A DNA stretch of 64,000 nt. Source: Streptomyces sp. A0958. GTDB taxonomy: Bacteria; Actinomycetota; Actinomycetes; Streptomycetales; Streptomycetaceae. Positions 41,378 to 50,952 of the stretch are shown in pieces. Every line of letters starts with the position of its first letter. Position 1 is the first letter of the stretch. Under the pieces are notes generated by a model. It did not search any database. It worked only from the letters and a program-made list of their open reading frames with translations, and was not told the DNA's origin. Where the stretch lies: the NCBI RefSeq assembly GCF_004795035.1, contig NZ_SSBK01000026.1, positions 1-64,000 of the forward strand, in the 5' to 3' direction. Position numbers and translations under genes: made by a program.

Positions 41378-42784
41378 TCATGCCGGACTGTCCGGCTTGT
41401 TGCTCGCTGCCCCCGCCAGTCGGGCAAGGCGACGGTGCTCGGCCGCCTTCTTCTCGTGGATGGCGGCCATCCGCAGGTGGTACTCCGGGTCGTCCTGTTC
41501 GTAGACGTCCGGTACCCCGGACGCGTCCTCGTCGAGTTCCTCGGCGTCGGACAGCGCCCTGTATCTGCGTACCCGGAGTTTGAGCAGTACACCGGAGAGT
41601 ACGGCGGCAATCAGGGAGCCGAGCAGAACCGACGCCTTGATCTCGTTGATCATGTCGTCGTCGCCTGCGAAGGCGAGCTCCCCGATCAGCAGCGAGACGG
41701 TGAAACCGATGCCGGCGAGTGTGGCGATCGCGAAGACGTCGGCCCAGGCCAGGTCCTTGTTTAGCTCCGCCTTGGTGAGGCGGGTGGTCAGCCACGTACC
41801 GCCGAACACGCCGATCGTCTTGCCGGCGACGAGTCCCAGAACGACGCCGAGCGTTTCGGGGCGGCTGAATACACCGGCCAGCGCGCCGCCGGAGAGGGAG
41901 ACGCCGGCGGAGAACAGCGCGAACACCGGGACGGCGAAGCCTGCCGACAGCGGGTGGACCAGGTGTTCGACGCGCTCACCCGGCGAGTGGTCCTCGCCGT
42001 CGCGCCGGGTGCAGCGCAGCATCAGGCCCATGGCGACACCGGCGATGGTGGCGTGGATGCCGCTGTTGTACATCAGCCCCCAGACGACCAGGGCGAGCGG
42101 GACGTAGACGTACCAGCCGCGTACGCCCAGCCGCAGCAGCAGGTAGAAGACACCCAGGCCGACGAACGCGCCGACGAGCGCCACGAAGTCGATGTCCTCC
42201 GTGAAGAAGACCGCGATGATCAGGATCGCGAAGAGGTCGTCCACGACGGCGAGGGTCAGCAGGAACGCTCGGAGCGCGGCCGGCAGCGAGGTGCCGATGA
42301 CGGCGAGGACGGCGAGCGCGAAGGCGATGTCGGTGGCGGTAGGAACCGCCCAGCCGTCCGTGGAGCCGTCGCCGAATACGTTCACCAGCGTGTAGACGAC
42401 CGCCGGTACGGCCATGCCGCAGAGCGCGGCGGCCACCGGGAGCGCGGCAGCCTTGGGGTCGCGCAGCTCGCCCGCCACGAGTTCCCGCTTGAGTTCGACG
42501 CCGGCGACGAAGAAGAAGACCGCGAGCAGTCCATCGGCGGCCCAGTGCGCCACGGAGAGATGCAGACCGAGGGTTTCGGGACCGAAGTGGAAGTGGCTGA
42601 CGGACGCGTAGCTTGATCCGAAGGTGTTCGCCCACACCAGTGCGGCCACGGCGGCGACCAGCAGGATGACACCGCCGACGGTCTCCGTACGCAGGGCGTC
42701 GGCGACGAAGTTCCGCTCGGGGAGCGGCAGCAGGCCCAGAAACGTGCGGCGGGGGCCGGTGGGTGCAGGGTTGGGCGTGGCCAC
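41378..42784 (-). CDS. nhaA: Na+/H+ antiporter NhaA
   Basis: This 468-residue protein is read from GTG 42784 with GGAGGT upstream. It has about 11-12 membrane helices. The paired Asp of the transport site is in LTLAVVDDLFAILI, with conserved stretches FFFVAGVELKRELV, VPTATDIAFALAVLAV and GIGFTVSLLIGELAF. The hydrophilic C-terminus (residues about 400-468) is longer than in E. coli NhaA. It exports sodium for protons to control pH and salt stress. Confidence 0.93.
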   Translation of the reverse strand: MATPNPAPTGPRRTFLGLLPLPERNFVADALRTETVGGVILLVAAVAALVWANTFGSSYASVSHFHFGPETLGLHLSVAHWAADGLLAVFFFVAGVELKRELVAGELRDPKAAALPVAAALCGMAVPAVVYTLVNVFGDGSTDGWAVPTATDIAFALAVLAVIGTSLPAALRAFLLTLAVVDDLFAILIIAVFFTEDIDFVALVGAFVGLGVFYLLLRLGVRGWYVYVPLALVVWGLMYNSGIHATIAGVAMGLMLRCTRRDGEDHSPGERVEHLVHPLSAGFAVPVFALFSAGVSLSGGALAGVFSRPETLGVVLGLVAGKTIGVFGGTWLTTRLTKAELNKDLAWADVFAIATLAGIGFTVSLLIGELAFAGDDDMINEIKASVLLGSLIAAVLSGVLLKLRVRRYRALSDAEELDEDASGVPDVYEQDDPEYHLRMAAIHEKKAAEHRRLARLAGAASNKPDSPA

Positions 42785-42952
42785 GGGGAGAGACCTCCGG
42801 GTCGGTACGGCAGCGATGGCATGGCTGATGCACTTGCCGACCAGACTTCCCGGCACCCCTGTGGATTTTTTTCTTATCTTTTTATCGATCAGCTGCCACT
42901 GTACCCGGGGGATGTGGGGCGGGGGTGTGGGTAGTGATCTTCACTTTAGATG

Positions 42953-42991
42953 CCCGGAGGGTATCCGGCGCGTTGCCGGATACCCTCCGGG
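42953..42991. terminator. Terminator downstream of acs
   Basis: A perfect 17-bp stem (42953-42969 with 42975-42991) with loop GCGTT starts 21 bases beyond the acs stop codon. Confidence 0.88.
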
Positions 42992-43012
42992 TCTCAGCCC
43001 CTGGCCTTGGCC

Positions 43013-44968
43013 TCAGTCCTCGGAGGAGGCCGACGGCAGTTGGGTCTGGATGAGGTCCATGACTGAGGAGTCGGTGAGGGTGGTGACGTCGCCGAGGGCG
43101 CGGTTTTCTGCGACGTCGCGTAGGAGGCGTCGCATGATTTTGCCGGAGCGGGTCTTGGGGAGTTCGGCGACGGGCATGATGCGTTTCGGTTTGGCGATGG
43201 GGCCGAGGGTGGTGCCGACGTGGTTGCGCAGTTGTGCGACGAGTTCGTCGGAGGGGGTGGCTGTGCCGCGCAGGATGACGAAGGCGACGATGGCCTGGCC
43301 GGTTGTTTCGTCGGTGGCGCCGACGACGGCGGCCTCGGCGACCGAGGGGTGGGAGACGAGTGCGGACTCGACTTCGGTGGTCGAGATGTTGTGGCCGGAC
43401 ACCAGCATGACGTCGTCGACCCGGCCGAGCAGCCAGATGTCGCCGTCCTGGTCCTTCTTGGCGCCGTCGCCGGCGAAGTACTTGCCCTCGAAGCGTGACC
43501 AGTAGGTGTCCAGGAACCGCTGGTCGTCGCGCCAGATGGTGCGCAGCATGGACGGCCAGGGTTCGGTGAGGACGAGGTAGCCGCCTCCGCCATTGGGTAC
43601 TTCGCGGGCCTCGTCGTCGACGACGGTGGCGCAGATGCCCGGGAGGGCGCGCTGGGCGCTTCCCGGCTTGGTCTCGGTGACACCGGGCAGCGGCGAGATC
43701 ATCATCGTGCCGGTCTCGGTCTGCCACCAGGTGTCCACGACCGGGCAGGTGTCGGCACCGATGTGCTTGCGGTACCAGACCCAGGCCTCGGGGTTGATCG
43801 GCTCACCGACCGAACCCAGAACGCGCAGGGACGACAGGTCGAACTTCGCGGGGATGTCATCCCCCCACTTCATGAACGTACGGATCGCGGTCGGCGCGGT
43901 GTAGAGGATCGTGACACCGTACTTCTGGACGATCTCCCAGAAACGCCCCTGGTGCGGGGTATCGGGGGTGCCCTCGTACATCACCTGCGTAGCACCGTTG
44001 GCCAGCGGCCCGTAAACGATGTACGAGTGCCCCGTCACCCACCCGATATCGGCCGTGCACCAGTAGACGTCGGTTTCCGCCTTGAGATCGAAAACGGCGT
44101 GATGGGTGTACGCCGCCTGAGTGAGATAACCCCCCGAGGTGTGCAGAATGCCCTTGGGCTTCCCGGTCGTACCCGACGTGTACAGGATGAACAGCGGCTG
44201 CTCCGCCTCGAACGCCCGGGGGGTGTGCTCGGCGGACTGGCGGGCGGTGATCTCGTGCCACCAGATGTCCCGGCCCTGGGTCCAGGCGGTGTCCTGGCCG
44301 GTGCGCCGGACGACCAGGACGTGCTCGACGCCTTCGATACGGGAGACGGCGTCATCGACCGCGGGCTTGAGCGCGGAGGGCTTGCCACGGCGGTACCCGC
44401 CGTCGGCGGTGATGACGACCTTCGCGTCCGCGTCCTGGATACGGGCGGCGATGGCATCGGCGGAGAACCCGCCGAAAACCACCGAGTGCGCTGCGCCGAT
44501 GCGGGCGCAGGCCAGCATCGCGATGGCGGCCTCGGGGATCATCGGGAGGTAGACGGCGACCCGGTCGCCCTTGCCGACACCGAGTTCGGTGAGGGCGTTG
44601 GCGGCGCGGGAGACCTCGTCCTTCAGTTCCGTGTAGGTGATGGCGCGGCTGTCGCCGGGCTCGCCCTCGAAGTGGATGGCGACCCGGTCGCCGTTGCCCG
44701 CCTCGACGTGACGGTCCACGCAGTTGTACGCGACGTTGAGCTCGCCGTCCGCGAACCACTTCGCGAAGGGCGGATTGCTCCAGTCGAGTGTCTCGGTCGG
44801 TTCGGTGGCCCAGGTCAGGCGGCGGGCCTGCTCGGCCCAGAAGCCCAGCCGGTCCGCTTCGGCCTGCTCGTACGCCTCCGCGGTGACATTGGCGTTGGCG
44901 GCCAGCTCGGCAGGCGGAGCGAACTTCCGCTCTTCCCGAAGCAGGTTGGCCAGGCTCTCGTTGCTCAC
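43013..44968 (-). CDS. acsA: Acetyl-CoA synthetase
   Basis: This 651-residue protein is read from GTG 44968 (VSNESLANLLREERKF), preceded by GGGAGAAG. Adenylation motifs are complete: LYTSGTTGKPKGIL, DTWWQTETG, and the C-terminal LPKTRSGKIMRR with the Lys that is acetylated in the family for control. It activates acetate with ATP and CoA. Length and motifs match AcsA. A longer upstream reading exists but lacks a ribosome site. It appears monocistronic, bounded by a strong terminator. Confidence 0.95.
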   Translation of the reverse strand: MSNESLANLLREERKFAPPAELAANANVTAEAYEQAEADRLGFWAEQARRLTWATEPTETLDWSNPPFAKWFADGELNVAYNCVDRHVEAGNGDRVAIHFEGEPGDSRAITYTELKDEVSRAANALTELGVGKGDRVAVYLPMIPEAAIAMLACARIGAAHSVVFGGFSADAIAARIQDADAKVVITADGGYRRGKPSALKPAVDDAVSRIEGVEHVLVVRRTGQDTAWTQGRDIWWHEITARQSAEHTPRAFEAEQPLFILYTSGTTGKPKGILHTSGGYLTQAAYTHHAVFDLKAETDVYWCTADIGWVTGHSYIVYGPLANGATQVMYEGTPDTPHQGRFWEIVQKYGVTILYTAPTAIRTFMKWGDDIPAKFDLSSLRVLGSVGEPINPEAWVWYRKHIGADTCPVVDTWWQTETGTMMISPLPGVTETKPGSAQRALPGICATVVDDEAREVPNGGGGYLVLTEPWPSMLRTIWRDDQRFLDTYWSRFEGKYFAGDGAKKDQDGDIWLLGRVDDVMLVSGHNISTTEVESALVSHPSVAEAAVVGATDETTGQAIVAFVILRGTATPSDELVAQLRNHVGTTLGPIAKPKRIMPVAELPKTRSGKIMRRLLRDVAENRALGDVTTLTDSSVMDLIQTQLPSASSED

Positions 44969-45308
44969 GACTTCTCCCAGTCCCAGGGTGTCCGTTGTGT
45001 CCCGGGGCATAGCTCATCAGTCCCAAGGCCGGGTGACAAGTGTCTGCCGGGAATTGGTTTAGACCTGTGTCTCGTGTATAGGTGGATGATCCCGCTTCCG
45101 CGTCGGGGTGACACGGTGGAGTACTGCGCCGGTGTGGCGGTGTGGCATGTGGTGGCGTGGCGTGGCCAGTGGCGCCCGCGGCCGGGTGGTGGTGCGCCCG
45201 CGTGGTGGTGCGCCCGCGTGGTGCTGGGGGCAAGGGGACGTGCGGTGCGGGTGTGTGGTGACGTGGAAGCGGGATCACAAGGTCTCACGGACACGGGGCC
45301 TGCGTGGT
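44969..45308. other. Intergenic region with short tandem repeat
   Basis: These 340 bases between acs and the SulP/carbonic anhydrase locus carry the acs promoter and no supported gene. A 16-base unit (GTGGTGGTGCGCCCGC) is present twice in tandem plus six bases (45186-45223). Confidence 0.5.
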
Positions 45309-46248
45309 TCAGGCGCCGGTACGTGCCAGCTCGGCCGGGCGAGCGGGCGCGATCGGGTCGAAGACCTCATCCGGCCCGTTTCCGGCAGCCGCGCCCTCGG
45401 CCAGCAGATACGACTGCGCCTCGGCGACGTGGAAATACGTGCCGTGGAGCTGAAGAGTGCCGTCGGCGATGCGGCGCGCCACCGATGGATGGGCGCGCAG
45501 ATGGTCGAGCTGCTGGACCACATTGGTCAGACAGAGCTGTTCCACCGCATCGGTGGGCGGCCGGCCGGAGAGCCTGGCGGAGGCCTGGCTGGCCGAGGCC
45601 ACCCGCTCCAGGCTGGGAAGCCCGTGCCGGAGCCAGCGCCACAGCGACGTGTCCCGGGTGTCCGGCTCGGCCGGTTCGGCCCCGAGGAGTGCCTTCATCG
45701 CACCGCAGCCGGAGTGACCGCACACGGTGATGGACTCGACGCCGAGCATGTCCACCGCGTACTCGATCGCTGCGCCCACCGAATGGTCGCCGTTCTCGGC
45801 GTCCGGTGGCGGCACCAGGTTGCCGATGTTGCGCACTGTGAACAGGTCGCCCGGCCCGCTGGCCGTGATCATGCTCGTCACCAGGCGGGAGTCCGCGCAG
45901 GTGATGAAGAGCTGTGAGGGCCGCTGGCCCTCCGCGGCGAGTCGTGCCAGCTCCCCACGGACGAGGGGCGCCGTATCTCGCTGGAACGAGCTGAGACCTC
46001 TGACCAACCGGTGAGCCCCGACCGCGAGCGGGGGCCGGGCGGTGGGTGCGGCCTGCGCGGGGGGTGGAGCCGACGTGGGGGGTGTGGGCTGCTGGGCTGG
46101 CGGGGCCGTGTCGGGGGTGACGTCCGATTCGATGCGGGGCGTCGATGGGGGAGTGCCACGGTTGGTGGCGCGGCCGGGGGCGTGCTGGGCGGAGGCGGCG
46201 TCACCAGTAGCGGGGCCGGGGGCAGTGGGCATGGCCTTGGGGGTGGTG

Positions 46249-46332
46249 GGCGTGGCCTCGGGCGTGGCGGGCGTGGCCTTGGCGGTGGTGGGCGTGGCCT
46301 CGGGCGTGGCGGGCGTGGCCTTGGCGGTGGTG
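46249..46332 (-). repeat. Duplicated 42-base unit in SulP-CA linker
   Basis: Two identical 42-base copies (46249-46290, 46291-46332) encode the repeated peptide TAKATPATPEATPT in the linker between the STAS and carbonic anhydrase domains. Degenerate copies flank them. Confidence 0.85.
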
Positions 46333-47845
46333 GTGTCGCGGGCTGTGGCTGGGGCGGGGTCGGTGGGGGTCTGTCGGCGGGACCGGTCGGTGGTCGGTCC
46401 CGTGGGAGGCGCGTGCTCGGACCGGTCGTGGCAGTGGTGGTTGAGCCCCGGGGGCCACGGACGGCAGCAGGAGTCAGCCGCTGAGGCGGGTTCGGCGATT
46501 CTGCCGGTCGGCCTGCCGACGAAGGCCACTCGGCCGCCATGGGCGGTATGGGCGTTGCTCCAGTCCTGGATCGTCTCGTATGCCGCGTGATCCATGAAGG
46601 AGCCGTCCAGCTCGACGACCACGTCGGCGTACTGGGGCAGTCGCCCCAGTACCCGGCTGAGCCGTGGCACGGCCAGGAACGTCAACTGCCCGCGTACGGC
46701 GACGAGATGTCGGCCGTTTCGTTCGGTGGCCGAAATGCGGGTGCGGGCCAGCCGGTGCAGGGCGACCGTCACCGCCGCCGCGATCCCGATCACCACGCCC
46801 TTGAGGACGCCGACGAGCAGCACGCCGGCGATCGTCGCGCCGTACACAAGGAACTCCCGGTGCCTGTGGACGTTGCGGATGTGCGCGAAGCTCACCATCT
46901 TGAGGCCGACCATCATCACCAACGCACCGAGGGCGGCCAGCGGGATTCGTTCCAGGGCGGTGACGAGCAGGACGGAGGCGAGCAGAATCCACACGCCGTG
47001 CAGCACGGTGGAGGCGCGGCTGGTTGCCCCGGCCCTCACATTCGCCGAACTGCGCACGGCTCCGCCGGAGACCGCCAGCCCACCCAGCAAGCCCGATACC
47101 GAGTTGGCGATGCCTTGTGCGCGGAGCTCCCGGTCCAGGTCGGAGCGTCTGAGCGGGGGACTGAGCCGGCCGGGGACGGCTGCTCCCTTCCCGTCTCCTG
47201 CCACGGGGGCCCCGGCCGACCTCTCACGGCTTCGGTCGGAGGCCAGCTTGTCCACGGCGACGGCGGCGAGCAGCGACTCGAGGCTGGCTACGAGCATCAT
47301 CGTGAAGACGGCCGTAGCCAGGCCGAGCACGGGGCCCTGCGGCATCTCGGGGAGGGCGTGCGAGCGCCAGGACGGCAGATCGACCCGGGCGATCGTCGGG
47401 GCCGCCCATGCTGCTGCGGCGGTGGCCAAGCCCACCGAGGCAAGGGCTGCCGGGACGCGGCGCAGGAGTCGGCCTGCCCGTCCGGGCATCCGCGGCCACA
47501 GCACCAGAATCGCGATGGTGAGCGCGCCCATCAATGGAGCTGCCGGACTGGCACGTGCCAATTGTTCGGGGAGATGGAGGGCGTTGGAGACGGCCGAGCT
47601 CTGTGGCGAACCGCCCAGCACGATGTGCAGTTGAGCGAGTGCGATGGCCACACCGATGCCGGCAAGCGTGCCGTGCACGATCGCGGGGCTGACGGCGAGC
47701 GCGCTGCGGCCTGCGCGCAGAGAGCCCAGCGTGAGCTGAAGCAGTCCCGCTGCGATGGTGATGGCGCAGGTAGTGCGCCAGCCGTAGATCTGGATCACCT
47801 CGGCTGTCACCACGGTCAGCCCGGCGGACGGGCCGGAAACCTGGA

Positions 47846-47852
47846 GGGGGGG
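47846..47852. other. G7 homopolymer at frameshift site
   Basis: Seven consecutive G on the plus strand (C on the coding strand) mark the exact point where the SulP reading frame changes. Removing one base joins LLGGTP to LQVSGPSAGLTVV. Confidence 0.8.
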
Positions 47853-48406
47853 TTCCGCCGAGCAGTCCGGCGACGATGCCACCGACCGCGGCGGAGATGA
47901 GGCCCGCTTCCAGAGGGGCGCCCATGGCGGCGGCCAGGCCCAGAGACATGGGGATGGCGAGCAGGAACACAGTGATGGACGCGGACACGTCGGCGCCGGC
48001 GATGCGGAAGCGTCCGCCGCGCTGTGGCGGTGGCGGGCTGTGTGGTCGCTTGACTCCCGAGGACCTGGGAGGGCGCGAACTGCGGGACGAGCGGTCGTGA
48101 CGAGTGGGTACGCAGGCAGACATTTTTCCGTCTTCTTCTGGGTGGCGCGGTCGCGAAATGCGGTGACGCGGGCCGTGGAGCACGGCGTGCAGCGGCGGGA
48201 TACTTCAACTCTTGGTAAATAGACAGTAATGGAGAGTAAAGAAGCGTGTCCAGGATTGGTGGCAAATGGGCCATCTGACCACCCATTCCGGTGAATAGGC
48301 AGCTTTTCATTCGGCCTGTCGCATTGAGCTCCGTGCAGTGCGTGCGACCTTGGCCGCGCCGTGTCGGCACTCGGCGCAAGCTACCTGCGAGAAAGAGGGT
48401 GGGCGG

Positions 48407-49720
48407 ATGATGGCCGCCACGAAAAGGATCACTTTGGGCGTCATGGCCGTTGCGCTGGCCGTGGGGGCGGCCGGATGCGCGGGACCGGGCTCCGAGTCAC
48501 GGGCTTCGGGGCTCGGAGCTGTGAACGGCGCCGCCGGGGAGAAGAAGAAGGCTGCGGAAGCGGCACCCAAGAGTGTGTTCCGGGCCATCGGCGACGGCTC
48601 CACCGCGTTCACGGGCGTCCAGCCCAAGCAGCCGGCGGCACAGCGCCTGACGGCTGGTCAGAAGCCCCCGCAGTTCGTGGTGTTCTCATGGGACGGGGCG
48701 GGGGAGGACAGTCAGAAGCTCTTCTCGCACTTCCGCGAGGTCGGCAAGAAGTACCACGCCAACATGACGTACTTCCTCAGCGGCGTCTATCTGCTGCCCG
48801 AGGCGAAGCGGACACAGTACGACCCGCCCAAGCACAACGCCGGAAGCTCGGACATCGGCTTCAACGACACCAAGGGCATCCGGGACACACTCACCGAGCT
48901 GCGCGGCGCCTGGCAGGACGGGAATGAAGTCGGCACCCACTTCAACGGCCACTTCTGCGGCAAGGACGGCGGCGTCGGCACCTGGTCCGTCGACGAGTGG
49001 AAGAGCGAGATCAGCCAGGCCAAGTCCTTCGTGAAGAGCTGGAAGACGAACGACCCGGACCTGAAGAGCGAGAAGCCGCTGCCCTTCGACTACGACAAGG
49101 AACTCGTCGGCGGCCGTACCCCCTGCCTGGAGGGTCAGAAGAACATGGTGGCGGCGGCACGTTCCATGGGATTCCGCTATGACTCCAGCGGCGTCAACAA
49201 CCAGGTCTGGCCGAAGAAGAAGGACGGGATCTGGGATCTCTCCATGCAGCTCGTCCCGGTGCCGGGACGCGACTTCGAAACGCTGTCGATGGACTACAAC
49301 TTCATGTTCAACCAGTCCGGCACGACGCAGGGCGACCCGGACCAGCATGAGTACTGGGGCAATCAGATGCGTGACGGTCTTCTCCAGGCCTTCGACCGCG
49401 CGTATGACGGCAACCGTGCGCCGCTGATCATCGGCAACCACTTCGAGTCCTGGAACGGTGGCACATACATGCGTGCTGTCGAGGAGACGATCGCGACGGT
49501 CTGTACCAAGAAGGACGTGCGCTGCGTCTCGTTCAGGCAGCTGGCGGACTGGCTCGACGCGCAGGACCCGGCGACGCTCGCGAAGCTCGGAACGCTGGAG
49601 GTCGGCCAGGCACCGAAGGCCGGATGGCCCGCATTCCTCGAAGCAGGTACGGCATCCGGCCGGGACCAGGCGGCCTCGAAAGCACCTGCGGCGGCCGCGG
49701 GGGAACCTGCCGGACGTTAG
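48407..49720 (+). CDS. Lipoprotein with divergent NodB-like deacetylase fold
   Basis: This 437-residue protein starts at ATG 48407 (MMAATKRITLGVMAVALAVG) with a lipobox ending VGAAGC, so it is an exported lipoprotein. The body resembles polysaccharide deacetylases: FVVFSWDGAGED in the place of the TFDDG motif, VGTHFNGHFCG giving HxxxH, and GGRTPCLEG for RxPxG. The first Asp pair is altered, so catalysis is uncertain. It converges with a P-loop ATPase gene. Confidence 0.8.
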   Translation: MMAATKRITLGVMAVALAVGAAGCAGPGSESRASGLGAVNGAAGEKKKAAEAAPKSVFRAIGDGSTAFTGVQPKQPAAQRLTAGQKPPQFVVFSWDGAGEDSQKLFSHFREVGKKYHANMTYFLSGVYLLPEAKRTQYDPPKHNAGSSDIGFNDTKGIRDTLTELRGAWQDGNEVGTHFNGHFCGKDGGVGTWSVDEWKSEISQAKSFVKSWKTNDPDLKSEKPLPFDYDKELVGGRTPCLEGQKNMVAAARSMGFRYDSSGVNNQVWPKKKDGIWDLSMQLVPVPGRDFETLSMDYNFMFNQSGTTQGDPDQHEYWGNQMRDGLLQAFDRAYDGNRAPLIIGNHFESWNGGTYMRAVEETIATVCTKKDVRCVSFRQLADWLDAQDPATLAKLGTLEVGQAPKAGWPAFLEAGTASGRDQAASKAPAAAAGEPAGR

Positions 49721-49767
49721 AGCGCGTTAGTCCTCCCGCCGGGCTGGCGGGGTCGTCCTCCCGCCGG

Positions 49768-49794
49768 GCGCCGGGCAAGCGACATGCCCGGCGC
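49768..49794. terminator. Hairpin between convergent genes
   Basis: A perfect 10-bp stem (49768-49777 with 49785-49794) with a 7-base loop lies between the lipoprotein and ATPase genes. A 15-base direct repeat (GTCCTCCCGCCGGGC at 49730 and 49754) precedes it. Confidence 0.7.
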
Positions 49795-49857
49795 CGTTCG
49801 GTGCAGCGGTCGGGTGGTTCGGCGACGCTCCAGCCGGCCCGAGTCCCTGGCGCCCGC

Positions 49858-50850
49858 TCAGGCAGGCTGGGCGGCTTCGGCTCTGCAGTGCTCGCCGAGC
49901 ACGAAAGCCGGGTCGACCTGGGCAGCCAGGTCGGCCCCGGTCTTCTCGTTGCCCCAGCTCTCCGCGTTTCGCAGGTGGAAGTGGACCATCTGCCGTGTGT
50001 AACGGCCCCAGTCCCGCCGCTCGTACGAGTCCTCCGCGGCGTTCTGCAAGGCTTGCAGGGCCATCCTGTTGTCCGCCTCGAGCAGCTCGAAGCGCGCGGG
50101 CCGGCCCTTCTCCATGGCCCGCACCCAGTCGGAGTGGCCGACGGTGACCAACAGGTCCTCGCCCACCTCATCGCGCAGGAACTCCAGGTCGTCCTCGCCC
50201 TGCACCTTGTTGCCGACGACCTTCAGGTCGACGCCGAAGTCCCGCGCGTACTCCTTGTACTGGCGGTAGACGGAGACGCCCTTGCGGGTCGGTTCGGCGA
50301 TGAGGAACGTCATGTCGAAGCGGGTGAACATCCCCGAGGCGAACGAATCCGAACCGGCGGTCATGTCGACCACCACGTATTCATCGGGTCCGTCGACGAG
50401 GTGGTTGAGGCAGAGCTCGACCGCGCCGACCTTGGAGTGGTAGCAGGCCACGCCGAGGTCCGACTCGGTGAACGGCCCTGTCGCCATCAGGCGGATGTCT
50501 CCGTCGTCGAGCCGCACCGTGCGGGCGCAGGCATCGAAGATCGGGTTGTCCTCGCGCACGCGCAGCAGGCGTGAGCCCTCGCCCGGTGGTGTCGTCTTGA
50601 TCATCGTCTCGGCCGATGTGATGCGTGGATTGCTGCCGCGCAGATACTCCTTGATCAGAGGCAGCTGCGCCCCCATGGCAGGCAGCGCGGCGGATTCCTC
50701 CTCGTCGAGGCCGAGCGCGGCCCCGAGGTGCTGATTGATGTCGGCGTCCACCGCGACGACGTGGGCTTCATTGGCGGCGAGGTGGCGGATGAAGAGCGAG
50801 GACAGCGTGGTCTTGCCGCTGCCGCCCTTCCCTACGAAAGCGATCTTCAT
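49858..50850 (-). CDS. MinD/CooC-like P-loop ATPase
   Basis: This 330-residue protein starts at ATG 50850 (MKIAFVGKGGSGKTTLSSLF), with AGGTG upstream; a GTG two codons earlier is possible. The deviant Walker A motif KGGSGKTT and later VVVDMTAGSDSF are typical of SIMIBI ATPases. VAVDADINQHLGAALGL resembles CooC, the nickel-insertion ATPase family. Target unknown. It is divergent from the Fic-like gene. Confidence 0.82.
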   Translation of the reverse strand: MKIAFVGKGGSGKTTLSSLFIRHLAANEAHVVAVDADINQHLGAALGLDEEESAALPAMGAQLPLIKEYLRGSNPRITSAETMIKTTPPGEGSRLLRVREDNPIFDACARTVRLDDGDIRLMATGPFTESDLGVACYHSKVGAVELCLNHLVDGPDEYVVVDMTAGSDSFASGMFTRFDMTFLIAEPTRKGVSVYRQYKEYARDFGVDLKVVGNKVQGEDDLEFLRDEVGEDLLVTVGHSDWVRAMEKGRPARFELLEADNRMALQALQNAAEDSYERRDWGRYTRQMVHFHLRNAESWGNEKTGADLAAQVDPAFVLGEHCRAEAAQPA

Positions 50851-50952
50851 GTTCACCTAGGGTAGTCGATCGATTGCTTTGTGTTGCCTGGTTTCGTGAA
50901 GAAGGCCACTCCCGGCCGGTAGCCGCGCGTGAGGCGCGTAGCCTCGCTACTT

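Larger units (their letters stand above)
45309..48123 (-). pseudogene. SulP anion transporter-carbonic anhydrase fusion, frameshifted
   Basis: The N-terminus starts at ATG 48123 (MSACVPTRHDRS) and reads SulP sequence ADVSASITVFLLAIPMSLGL up to LLGGTP. The remainder continues in another frame from PLQVSGPSAGLTVVTAEVIQ. The switch coincides with a run of seven G (47846-47852); six would restore one frame of roughly 930 residues. After the multi-helix SulP transporter come a STAS domain, a Pro/Thr-rich linker with a duplicated 42-base unit and a C-terminal beta-carbonic anhydrase (zinc motifs ITCADSRLV and CGHSGCGAM). Such fusions import bicarbonate or sulfate. The frameshift may be a real mutation, a phase-variable tract or a sequencing error. 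Confidence 0.82.

Noticed and set aside
45186..45223. Possible CRISPR array
   Set aside because: The repeat is tandem without spacers and has only two full copies; no cas genes are present.
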